Source: Allobosea sp.
GTDB taxonomy: Bacteria; Pseudomonadota; Alphaproteobacteria; Rhizobiales; Beijerinckiaceae
Length of the DNA: 7,644 nt
Assembly: GCA_021732895.1 (NCBI GenBank)
Contig: JAKFWE010000379.1
Location: forward strand, 1-7,644
Direction: 5' to 3'
Shown: positions 1 to 6,604 of the stretch, piece after piece
Layout of the letters: each line of letters starts with the position of its first letter
Position numbering within the stretch: the stretch's first letter is position 1
The notes under the pieces: model-generated
Seen by the model: the letters and a program-made list of their open reading frames with translations, nothing else
Database searches by the model: none
Told to the model about the DNA's origin: nothing
Program-made: the position numbers and the translations under genes

Positions 1-604
1 CATGCACGATGGCCTCCTCGGCGATCGTCGCGTTCGTGCCGGCCCCGCCGACGCTTAGCCGACCGAGCCCGGTCCCGAGATCGGCCTCCTTGCGCTCGGC
101 GATGATCTGCCTGAGGCCGGCGCGCCCGGCGCCGTCGCCGTCGACGATCAGCGAATAGCCCACCGTCGGCTCGACATCGGAGGTGCGGCCGGAGAACAAA
201 TAGCGCCCGTTGACGCTGCTGTTGAGCAGGTCGAGCGTCTGCTTGAATTTTTCCTCGGCCAGGATCTGCGGGGCCGAACGGCCGCTGGCGCTGGGCACGT
301 AGCTGTTGGAGCGAACGTCGTTCTTGGTCTCGTTCGCCAGCACGGCGAAATTCTCGACCGCCTGGGTCGACAGGCTGAGATCGACCTCGGCGATCTGGAT
401 TCCGGCCAGCCACGAATCGATCGCCGTGACCTTGGCGTTGAGGTCGAGGCTGGTCCCGCGCTTGATGCCGAGGCCGCCATAGGTCTCGCTGGCCTTGCCG
501 GTGGTGAGTTGCCGGTTCAGATCGTCGAACTGCGCCCGGCTCGAGACGAACTCGTTGGGTCTTGCTGAACGGTAGGCGCCGACGCCGTAGGCGGTGATCG
601 TCAT
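1..604 (-). CDS. flgL: FlgL, hook-filament junction protein (flagellin-like), 3' end missing
   Basis: Partial gene: 201 codons are present and the C-terminus lies beyond base 1. The translation begins MTITAYGVGAYRSARPNEFV and continues into QLTTGKASETYGGLGIKRG (about residues 32-50), the TGK..TYGGLG pattern of the N-terminal flagellin helix (PF00669) in alphaproteobacterial FlgL/flagellin-like proteins. Residues 115-145 hold EEKFKQTLDLLNSSVNGRYLFSGR, the usual NGRYLFSG turn at the end of that coiled region. In the family, FlgL is exported by the flagellar type III system and forms the layer joining FlgK to the filament. The start at 604 is chosen because GGGAG (613-617) stands 8 bases upstream and the gene follows flgK with a 13-base gap, so the two are very likely co-transcribed and translationally linked. 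A flagellin identity is possible on the N-terminus alone; the position directly after flgK favours FlgL. Confidence 0.86.
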   Translation of the reverse strand, partial: MTITAYGVGAYRSARPNEFVSSRAQFDDLNRQLTTGKASETYGGLGIKRGTSLDLNAKVTAIDSWLAGIQIAEVDLSLSTQAVENFAVLANETKNDVRSNSYVPSASGRSAPQILAEEKFKQTLDLLNSSVNGRYLFSGRTSDVEPTVGYSLIVDGDGAGRAGLRQIIAERKEADLGTGLGRLSVGGAGTNATIAEEAIVH

Positions 605-617
605 GGCTGGCGCTCCC

Positions 618-2492
618 TCAGACTCTCAGCAACACGTCGAGCAGCTCCTTGACCGTGGAGATGATCCGGGCGTTGGCGGCGTAGGCGGTCTGCAGCTCGA
701 TCAGCGTCGAAAGTTCCTGATCGACATTGACCTGCGAACTCTCCTGGAAGCGGCTCTGCACCGAGGCGAGCGCCACCTGCTGGCCCTCGTCGAGCCGCCT
801 AGCGGCCTCCACCACCTGCCCGGTCGAGGCGACGACGCGCTGGACGAAGCTCGAGACCGTGCCTGTCGTCGTCGCCGTCGATCCGTCGAGCGAAGTCGTG
901 TTGGTGAAGGCTCGCTGGCTCTGGTTCAGGCGCTCCAGCAGCAATTTCGGCCGGGTTGAATCGCCCTGCGCCGTGGCCGGCGCGGTGCTGAACACGACGA
1001 GGCGCGAACGATCGGCGATCAGGCCGGGATTGACGACGATGCGGCTGGCATAGCCGAGCGCCTGGGAGCCCCCCTCGAACGAGCCCGTATAGGCCGAATT
1101 GCCGGCGCCGGCATCGACGAAGAACGGCAGCTCGGCGGACCCGCCAGCCGAGGACAGCGAAGTTTGGGTCGGCCGCGCCGACAGGCCCACGACGTCGCGC
1201 GTGCCGCCGGCGCCGTCATCGACGATCCGCAGCGTCGAGCCGGCGTTCGAGACGGTGAAGCCGCCGCCGATCGCGGCCTGGATCTGCGCGGCGACCGAGG
1301 CCGGACCGCCGGAGAAATCGATGCCGACGACGCGGTTGTTGGCGTCGCCGCTGGCGGAGGCCGGCAGCGGCAGGGCGGCGCCGGACTCGACGCGCACGAA
1401 GGTGAAGCGCTGCGTCGCGCCGCCGGGCGTGACCTTGTAGTCGAGCGTCACCGCGTTGCCCGACTGCAAGCCGGTGAGATCGACGTCGAAGCCGGTCGCG
1501 GCGCCGGCCGTGACGGCGGTCCCCGCGACCTCGCGATCCGACAATGCGCTCGAGAGCTGCGCCGCGATCTCGTCGAGCTGCGCCTGCGCCTGCACCAGCG
1601 TCCGGTCGCGCAGCTCGATGAAGGCCGCGATCTCGCCGGAGCGGAACGATTTGTTGGCGATGGCGTCGATCGTGTTGCCGGAATTGTCGGTCAGCGTGAT
1701 CGTGCCGACGCCGCGCTGCCCGGCGAGCGGGCTCCACAGCGATTCCGGACCCAGCGCCGGGCGCTCGTCGAAGGCGAAGGTCACGGCGGGCCGGCCGTCG
1801 AAAATCTGCGCCCCGGCCCCGGTGACGATGGTCAGCGAGCCGCGACCATCCTCGCTTGTGCGCAGATCGATGTAGTTCGAGAGCTCGGCGACGATGAGGT
1901 CGCGCTGGTCCCTCAGGTCGGCGGTCGAGCCGTCATTATTGCCGCTGACGATGCGGGCGTTGATCGTGGTCAGCGCTCCGAGCAGTTCGTTGACCTGGGT
2001 GACGGCGTTGGCGAGTCCGCCTTCGGCCTGCGTGCGCAGGGTCTGGACGCCGTCGGACAGATCGTTGAGGCGGTTTGCGAGCTGCGTCGCGGCGTCGAGC
2101 ACGGCGGTGCGGTTGGTGTAGGACGCCGGGTCGTTCTGGAGCGCCTGGAGGGCGCTGGTGAAGCCGCTGTAGATCGAATCCAGCGCCGTGCTGCTTCCGG
2201 GCGCGCCGTAGAGCTGGTCGAGATTGGAGAGCACGCCGGCGCGCGTCGCGGTGTAGCCGGCTCCGGAGGCCTCCTGCCAGAGCTGGCGCTGCACCACCTG
2301 GTCGAGCAAGCGCTGGACATTGGTGCTGGAGGTGCCGACCGTGCCGTTGCTGTAGGTGTCGGAAGACGAGACGGTGCGGCGGACATAGCCCGCCTTGTCG
2401 GCGTTGGCGACGTTCTGCGAGACCACGCCGATGCCGATCTGCGTGGTGTGCAGACCGGAGATCGCGGTGTTGAGGGAAGTGCTCAGACCCAT
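618..2492 (-). CDS. flgK: FlgK, flagellar hook-associated protein 1
   Basis: Complete, 624 residues. It forms the junction ring between hook and filament after export by the flagellar type III apparatus; no Sec signal is present, as expected. The N-terminus (MGLSTSLNTAISGLHTTQIG, then SQNVANADKAGYVRR at 25-39) is the rod/hook N-terminal signature with the NxANxxTxGY-type motif. DLRDQRDLIVAELS (192-205) and GEIAAFIELRD (286-296) are conserved FlgK core motifs. The C-terminus (VNVDQELSTLIELQTAYAANARIISTVKELLDVLLRV, 588-624) is the Flg_bbr_C helix that packs against the N-terminus. Residues about 335-440 form an extra beta-rich, Gly/Ala-rich stretch, making the protein longer than the 547-residue E. 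coli FlgK; such outer-domain insertions are common. No cysteine is present. AGGA (2500-2503) lies 7 bases before the ATG. The gene is 62 bases after flgE, and that gap holds a hairpin. Confidence 0.95.
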   Translation of the reverse strand: MGLSTSLNTAISGLHTTQIGIGVVSQNVANADKAGYVRRTVSSSDTYSNGTVGTSSTNVQRLLDQVVQRQLWQEASGAGYTATRAGVLSNLDQLYGAPGSSTALDSIYSGFTSALQALQNDPASYTNRTAVLDAATQLANRLNDLSDGVQTLRTQAEGGLANAVTQVNELLGALTTINARIVSGNNDGSTADLRDQRDLIVAELSNYIDLRTSEDGRGSLTIVTGAGAQIFDGRPAVTFAFDERPALGPESLWSPLAGQRGVGTITLTDNSGNTIDAIANKSFRSGEIAAFIELRDRTLVQAQAQLDEIAAQLSSALSDREVAGTAVTAGAATGFDVDLTGLQSGNAVTLDYKVTPGGATQRFTFVRVESGAALPLPASASGDANNRVVGIDFSGGPASVAAQIQAAIGGGFTVSNAGSTLRIVDDGAGGTRDVVGLSARPTQTSLSSAGGSAELPFFVDAGAGNSAYTGSFEGGSQALGYASRIVVNPGLIADRSRLVVFSTAPATAQGDSTRPKLLLERLNQSQRAFTNTTSLDGSTATTTGTVSSFVQRVVASTGQVVEAARRLDEGQQVALASVQSRFQESSQVNVDQELSTLIELQTAYAANARIISTVKELLDVLLRV

Positions 2493-2512
2493 GGTCGGTT
2501 CCTGTCGGAGGC

Positions 2513-2540
2513 AGGCGCGCGCGGGCTAGGGCGCGCGCCT
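2513..2540 (-). other. Perfect 10-bp hairpin between flgE and flgK
   Basis: AGGCGCGCGC (2513-2522) and GCGCGCGCCT (2531-2540) are perfect inverted repeats around an 8-base loop. The structure starts 14 bases after the flgE stop codon and ends 9 bases before the AGGA of flgK. It has no T-run after it on the minus strand, so a classical intrinsic terminator is unlikely. It could be an RNA-stability or processing element that sets the FlgE to FlgK ratio, or could modulate flgK translation; that role is inferred from position alone. Confidence 0.6.
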
Positions 2541-2554
2541 CTCAGCCGCAAGCC

Positions 2555-3946
2555 TCAGCGGATGATGGCGAAGACGTCGCGCAGCATCTCCTGGGCGGTG
2601 GTGATCACCTTCGTGTTGGCGGAGTAGGCCTGCTGGGTGACGATCATCTTCGAGAACTCGTCGGCGATGTCGGTGTTGGACTGCTCGACATTGCCGCCGA
2701 TGAGCTGCGAGGTCCCCAGGCCGATAATCGGCGCCCCCGACTCGATGGTTTCCTCGAAGGCGCCGCCGTCGAGGCGTTTCAGCGAGTTGCCGGCGTTGAA
2801 CCTGGCGACCGAAAGCTGCGCCAGCGCCACAACCTGGCCGTTGCTGAACGTGCCGATGACCTGCCCCTCGCCGGAGACCGAGACGCGGTCCAGCGTTCCG
2901 GCCGTATAGCCGTCCTGACGGATGCTGCGCGCGTCGATCTGGCCGCCGATATCGCCGTTCTGGGTCAGCCCGTTGCCGCCGGTCGTGAGGTTGATGCCGG
3001 AGACCGTGGTGCCGGCGATGGTCACCGTAGGCAGCGGGATGTTGCCGCCGGCCGGCGCGGTGAGCTGTCCCGTCGCGCCGAAGGTGACCGCCTGGTTGGC
3101 GTTGCGGTAGGCCACCGTCGCGCCGGTCGCGCCGGTGTTTTCCGCGACGAAGAGGTTCCAGGTGTCGGTGCCGCCCGCTGCGGTGCTGTCGATCTTGGCC
3201 CAGCGCAACTCGACGCTGGTGGCCTGCCCGAGCTGGTCGTAGACCGTGACCGAGCCGCCGGGGATGGACTGGCTCAGGAAATTGGTGAGGTCGCTGCCGA
3301 CCACCGTGCCGGTCCCCGTCGGCGTCGCGCGCGGATCGGCTCCCGGATAGTCGCCCGGCGCCTGCAGCAGCTCCGAATTCGCGATCGTCGGATCCGCCTC
3401 GTTCGTCGATGGGTAGGCCGGAATGTTGGCGCGATACTCGATCGAGGTCGTCGCCTTGGCCGGGAACTGCTCCTTGGTGATCCGCAGGACCTCCGGCTGG
3501 GTGCCGATGAGCTGGCCGGTGACCGTGTCGATCTTCAGGCCCTTCAGGTAGTAGCCCGAGCCGTTGACGAGGAAGCCGTTGGCGTCGAAGTCGAAATCGC
3601 CGCGGCGGGTGTAGAGGTTGCTGTTCGAGAACTGCAGGTTGGCCCCCAGGCCGCTCTGGCGCTGATCGACGACGAAGAAGCCGTCGCCGTTGATCGCGGC
3701 GTTCGTGTCGATGCGCGTGGCCTGAAGATCGCCCTGGATCGTGTTGGTCGAGCTGCTGTAGGCCGCGACCGAACCCGCGATCTCGCGGTTCAGCGCGGCG
3801 TCCGGCACGAGATCGGAAAAGCTCGTATCGACGCGCTTGAAACCGGCGGTCCGCGAATTGGCGATGTTGCCGGAAATGTTCTCCAGCGCGAAGGACTGCG
3901 CCTGCAGGCCGGACACCGCCGTCGTCAAAGCACTGAAAACACCCAT
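2555..3946 (-). CDS. flgE: FlgE, flagellar hook protein
   Basis: Complete, 463 residues from the start chosen here. FlgE subunits polymerise into the curved hook, the universal joint between rod and filament. The N-terminus MGVFSALTTAVSGLQAQSFA followed by ENISGNIANSRTAGFKR (22-38) is the Flg_bb_rod signature. NGDGFFVV (86-93) and YTRRGDFDFDANGFLVNGSGYYLKG (112-136) are classical FlgE D1 motifs. The central part, about 165-385, is the variable Gly/Thr-rich D2 region. The C-terminus, NVEQSNTDIADEFSKMIVTQQAYSANTKVITTAQEMLRDVFAIIR, is the Flg_bbr_C helix. An in-frame ATG 30 bases upstream exists (3976), but the ATG at 3946 gives the exact family N-terminus and has GAGGG (3951-3955) 4 bases before it. 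No cysteine is present. FlgG and FlgF share the end motifs but are about 240-260 residues and lack a D2 of this size. A sigma-54-type promoter lies upstream. Confidence 0.94.
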   Translation of the reverse strand: MGVFSALTTAVSGLQAQSFALENISGNIANSRTAGFKRVDTSFSDLVPDAALNREIAGSVAAYSSSTNTIQGDLQATRIDTNAAINGDGFFVVDQRQSGLGANLQFSNSNLYTRRGDFDFDANGFLVNGSGYYLKGLKIDTVTGQLIGTQPEVLRITKEQFPAKATTSIEYRANIPAYPSTNEADPTIANSELLQAPGDYPGADPRATPTGTGTVVGSDLTNFLSQSIPGGSVTVYDQLGQATSVELRWAKIDSTAAGGTDTWNLFVAENTGATGATVAYRNANQAVTFGATGQLTAPAGGNIPLPTVTIAGTTVSGINLTTGGNGLTQNGDIGGQIDARSIRQDGYTAGTLDRVSVSGEGQVIGTFSNGQVVALAQLSVARFNAGNSLKRLDGGAFEETIESGAPIIGLGTSQLIGGNVEQSNTDIADEFSKMIVTQQAYSANTKVITTAQEMLRDVFAIIR

Positions 3947-4003
3947 GACACCCTCATTATGCCTGGCGACGGACACGTCGCCCGATCACATCGAGGCCGG
4001 CAC

Positions 4004-4019
4004 TGCACGGGCCGTGCCA
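4004..4019 (-). promoter_or_regulatory. Sigma-54 (-24/-12) promoter for flgE
   Basis: On the minus strand the sequence is TGGCACG-GCCC-GTGCA. The sigma-54 consensus is TGGCACG-N4-TTGCW: every fixed base matches except the first T of the -12 element. The invariant GG (4018, 4017) and GC (4006, 4005) have the exact required spacing. The predicted start of transcription is near 3993, giving a leader of about 47 bases before the flgE ATG. Part of the match is also a small inverted repeat (GCACGG/CCGTGC, 4005-4017), so a dyad operator is an alternative reading. Confidence 0.72.
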
Positions 4020-4035
4020 CGCAGTCAGTGATGTT

Positions 4036-4048
4036 TTTCAATGAGTTG
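4036..4048 (+). promoter_or_regulatory. IHF-like binding site between enhancer and promoter
   Basis: TTTCAATGAGTTG matches the IHF consensus WATCAANNNNTTR at every fixed position but the second. It follows a short T-run (4034-4038) in the only AT-rich patch of the region, about 4030-4065. It lies 17 bases upstream of the sigma-54 element and between that element and the 4101-4119 palindrome, where an IHF bend would bring an enhancer-bound activator to RNA polymerase. Consensus matches of this length occur by chance, so the support comes mainly from position. Confidence 0.45.
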
Positions 4049-4100
4049 TATGGTTTCCAAACTGTTCGGCAGCGCTTTTGGCCGGGCAGTTCCGGGCGCA

Positions 4101-4119
4101 GCCGGCAGAATTTGCCGGC
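4101..4119. promoter_or_regulatory. Palindrome, candidate FlbD-type (ftr) enhancer for flgE
   Basis: GCCGGCA (4101-4107) and TGCCGGC (4113-4119) are perfect inverted repeats around GAATT. On the flgE strand it reads as a CCGGCAAA...TGCCGG dyad, which resembles, from memory, the CGGC-AAA-GCCG style of Caulobacter FlbD ftr sites. Its centre is about 117 bases upstream of the predicted start, a normal enhancer distance. A looser CGGC...GCCG dyad lies at 4067-4084 and could be a second site, as ftr elements are often paired. The palindrome could also fold as a hairpin in the transcript of the upstream gene, whose stop codon is just 6 bases before it, but no T-run follows. Confidence 0.5.
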
Positions 4120-4124
4120 CGTCG

Positions 4125-5111
4125 TCAGCCGGGCTCGGCTCCGCCGCGCGCGGAGCCGAGATCGCCCGCGACATCCGCGAGCGAGGGCGGCGCCCGTTCG
4201 ACGAAGGGCAGCGGCCGGCAGACCGCGAGCGCGGCCAGCCCGATGCGCGCCGTCAGCAGCCCGTTCAGAACTCCCTCGCCGAGCTTGGCGGAAAGTCTGG
4301 CGGCGAGCCCTTGGCCGACGACCTGCTGGATCAGCGCGTCACCCGCGGCGACGCCGCCCGTGACGACGAGATGGCCGAGCGTCTGCCGGCCGAGCCGCAA
4401 CAGGCCGAGCGTTCCGGGCCGGCCGGCATAGATCGCCGCGATCGCGCGCAGCAGGCGCGCGCAGGCGATCAGGACGAAGACGATGTCGATCAGCGCGCGC
4501 GGGCTGACCGCGGTGACCAGCGAGACGCGCCGCGCCGCCTGCGCGATCTGCGCCTGCGCGGCGAGATCGAGCGGCGTCAGCAGACAGCGTTCGGCCACGG
4601 CGAGCACATCCCGCGGGGCGAAGAGCTGCGGCAGGGCGTCGGCGAGCTCGGCGCGGCCCTTCGCCGTGCCCGCCCTGCCTGCGTAGAGACCGCCGAGTTC
4701 GCCGGCGACGGCTTTCGCCTCGTCGAGCGTGCCGCCCGACAGCACGGCGACGGCGCGCTCGCGCAGCTTCTCGATTCGCCGCTCGCGCAGGATGTCTCGC
4801 AGCACCCGCCCGAGCATGACGGCGAGCGCGAGCGCAGCGACCCCGGCCGCCGCGAGCGCGCCATAGCCGAGCGCCGGACTCTGGCTCATCAGCGCGGCGA
4901 CGGTGCGCTCCGTCCAGACGCCGACCGACAGCGCCAGCAGCGCCGACAGCGCCGCCACGAACAGCGCGCCCCATGAGAAGCGCCGCTTCGGCGGCGGCGC
5001 GACGGCAGCTTCGGCCGCGTCGATCGGCTCGGCCTCCGGCAGGATCGCGAAGCCGGAACCCGGCTCGGGACGAAGCCCGTCGAGGCGGATGGCGCGGGGC
5101 GCCCTGGTCAT
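4125..5111 (-). CDS. ycjF: YcjF/TIGR01620 family inner-membrane protein (DUF697)
   Basis: Complete, 328 residues. Layout: a cytoplasmic, Pro/Ala-rich N-terminal tail (1-44); two adjacent hydrophobic segments (about 47-66 and 79-102); a charged helix LRDILRERRIEKLRERA (104-120); and a C-terminal domain with further hydrophobic stretches (about 207-228 and 246-266). The motifs SPRALIDIVFVLIACARLLRAIAAIYAGRPGTLGLLRL (203-240) and GEGVLNGLLTARIGLAALAVCRPLPF (278-303) are hallmarks of this family. Its molecular function is not established; in enterobacteria ycjF is co-transcribed with ycjX and belongs to the phage-shock (Psp) regulon, which links the pair to envelope stress. Here it follows ycjX by 31 bases. 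GAGG (5119-5122) lies 7 bases before the ATG, supporting this start. The 3' end overlaps a 10-bp hairpin. Confidence 0.88.
   Translation of the reverse strand: MTRAPRAIRLDGLRPEPGSGFAILPEAEPIDAAEAAVAPPPKRRFSWGALFVAALSALLALSVGVWTERTVAALMSQSPALGYGALAAAGVAALALAVMLGRVLRDILRERRIEKLRERAVAVLSGGTLDEAKAVAGELGGLYAGRAGTAKGRAELADALPQLFAPRDVLAVAERCLLTPLDLAAQAQIAQAARRVSLVTAVSPRALIDIVFVLIACARLLRAIAAIYAGRPGTLGLLRLGRQTLGHLVVTGGVAAGDALIQQVVGQGLAARLSAKLGEGVLNGLLTARIGLAALAVCRPLPFVERAPPSLADVAGDLGSARGGAEPG
4134..4160 (-). terminator. Strong hairpin over the 3' end of the ycjF-like gene
   Basis: CTCGGCTCCG (4134-4143) and CGGAGCCGAG (4151-4160) are perfect 10-bp inverted repeats with a 7-base loop. They fall inside the last eleven codons (LGSARGGAEPG) of the membrane protein gene. 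No T-run follows on the minus strand, so this is a possible Rho-assisted terminator or 3'-end stabiliser rather than a textbook intrinsic terminator. It sits where read-through from the right-hand operon into the flagellar regulatory region would be stopped. Confidence 0.45.
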
Positions 5112-5142
5112 CGGCTTGCCTCGATCAACGAAACGCCCTCCA

Positions 5143-6591
5143 TCACGCCAGCCTGTCGCCGATCAGGAACTCCAGCGCCCGGTCGAGGCGAATCTGGGGC
5201 GGCGGCGGCGTCCGTCCGCCCGCATCCGCCTCGACCAGCGGCGGCCGGAAGCGCGGCGCGCGCACCTGCCAGCGCGGCGTGCGCGGATCGAAGATCGCCT
5301 CTGGCCGCTCCGGCAGTTCGCCCGGATAGACCGCCGCCTCGCCGGAACCGTCGAACACCTCGTCGCCGACCCGCTCGCCGGCCTCCGGCGTGCCCACGAT
5401 CGCCGGCAGATCCTCGCCGCCCTGCCGCAGCCGCACCTCGCGCGTCGCCCGCACCGCGGCCAGCGCCATCGCCTCGACGCGCGCACCCGCGCCCTGGGCC
5501 CGCGCCGACGCCCGCGCCACGAGATGGCTCATCACGGCCGCGAGCCGGTCATGGCTGGAATGGTGCAGATGGTCGGCCTTGGTCGCGGCGAAGAGCACGC
5601 GCTCGATGCGCGGCGAAAACAGGCTCGACAGCCAGGAATTGCGGCCGACCTGAAACGCCGCGAGCGCCTGACCGAGTGCGGTTTCGAGATCGGCCAGCGC
5701 GGCGGGCCCGGCGTCGAGGGCGGCCAGCGCGTCGACCAGCACGATCTGCCGGTCCAGCCTGGCGAAATGGTCGCGGAAGAACGGCGCCACCACCAAACGC
5801 TTGTAGGCCTCGAAGCGCTCCGCCATCAGCCCGGCGAGCGTGCCCGGCGCGATCGCGAGGTCGGGCGGCAGATCGAGCGGCGCGAAGGTCAGCGCCGGCG
5901 AGCCCTCGAGCTCGCCCGGCATCAGGAAGCGGCCGGGCGGCGTCACCGCCACAGCCTCGGGATCGGCGCGCAGCCGCGCCAGATAGGCCTTGAACTGGTC
6001 GCTGGCGGCCTCGGCTGCAAGCTCGTCGGGCGGGCCGGACGGATCGCGTCGCGTCAGATCGTCGAGCCATGGCGCGGCCGCCTCGCGGCGATGGGCCTTG
6101 CGCGCGTCGCCGACCGCCTGCCGCGACCACGCGCCGTAGTCCAGATCGATCAGGGCGAGATCGAGGAGCCATTCGCCCGGGTAATCGACGATGTCGAGCG
6201 TGAGCGTCGCCGGCCCCTTGAACCAGCCCTGCGCCCGCTCGTAGTCGATCTCGATTCTGAGTTCGGCGATGCGCCGCGTCGATTCCGGCCAGCGTCGCTC
6301 AGGCCCGGTCAACGCCGCACGATGCGCCTCATAGGGAAAGCGCGGAACCTGCGGGTCCGGCTGCGGCGCGAGCCGCACCCGGGTGATCCGCCCTTCGGCG
6401 GCGGCCTTGAGCACCGGCAGTCGGGCGCCCTCGACCAGGTTCTGGATTAGCGCCGTGGTGAACACGGTCTTGCCGGAGCGCGACAGGCCGGTGACGCCGA
6501 GCCGCAGGCGCGGCCGCGCCAGCCCGAGCAGGCTGTCGCCGAAGGCCAGCGCGGCGTTGCGCGCGCCATCGAGATAGGAGGTCTCGCTCAC
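5143..6591 (-). CDS. ycjX: YcjX family P-loop NTPase (DUF463)
   Basis: Complete, 482 residues from a GTG start. A Walker A/P-loop GLSRSGKT occurs at 35-42, inside LRLGVTGLSRSGKTVFTTALIQNL. The signature LDIVDYPGEWLLDL (132-145) supplies the DxxG-type Walker B/switch region, and ATKADH (336-341) looks like the TKxD guanine-recognition motif. These fit the YcjX family, predicted GTP-binding proteins that act at the membrane with YcjF; the cellular task is not settled. The frame stays open 59 codons further, to an ATG at 6768, but that extension would overlap most of the sixA-like gene and carries no family-like sequence. The GTG at 6591 gives the expected N-terminus (SETSYLDGARNAALAFGDSL) and lies 13 bases after the preceding stop. 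Its ribosome binding site is weak, suggesting coupling to the upstream gene. Confidence 0.92.
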   Translation of the reverse strand: MSETSYLDGARNAALAFGDSLLGLARPRLRLGVTGLSRSGKTVFTTALIQNLVEGARLPVLKAAAEGRITRVRLAPQPDPQVPRFPYEAHRAALTGPERRWPESTRRIAELRIEIDYERAQGWFKGPATLTLDIVDYPGEWLLDLALIDLDYGAWSRQAVGDARKAHRREAAAPWLDDLTRRDPSGPPDELAAEAASDQFKAYLARLRADPEAVAVTPPGRFLMPGELEGSPALTFAPLDLPPDLAIAPGTLAGLMAERFEAYKRLVVAPFFRDHFARLDRQIVLVDALAALDAGPAALADLETALGQALAAFQVGRNSWLSSLFSPRIERVLFAATKADHLHHSSHDRLAAVMSHLVARASARAQGAGARVEAMALAAVRATREVRLRQGGEDLPAIVGTPEAGERVGDEVFDGSGEAAVYPGELPERPEAIFDPRTPRWQVRAPRFRPPLVEADAGGRTPPPPQIRLDRALEFLIGDRLA

Positions 6592-6604
6592 GGGCGGGCG
6601 TCGC

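Noticed and set aside
1164..2627. Long plus-strand open frame (487 codons) opposite flgK
   Set aside because: Its translation is Arg/Gly/Ala/Asp-rich low-complexity sequence without family motifs, as expected from the antisense frame of a GC-rich gene; flgK on the other strand has full family signatures.
3947..3976. Ten-residue upstream extension of FlgE (ATG at 3976)
   Set aside because: FlgE proteins begin at MG[VL]F-like sequence; the ATG at 3946 matches this and has its own GAGGG, while the extension would itself contain that ribosome binding site.
4030..4065. Possible sigma-70-type promoter in the AT-rich patch upstream of flgE (TTGGAA ... TACAAC)
   Set aside because: No pair of -35/-10 elements with 16-18 base spacing is visible; the patch is better explained as an IHF-like bend site next to the sigma-54 element.
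4125..4976. Plus-strand open frames opposite the ycjF-like gene
   Set aside because: Low-complexity Arg/Ala/Gln sequence, antisense to a gene with clear TIGR01620 motifs.
4903..6450. Plus-strand open frame (515 codons) opposite ycjX
   Set aside because: Arg-rich antisense shadow of ycjX with no recognisable motif; the minus-strand reading has a Walker A motif and the DYPGEW signature.
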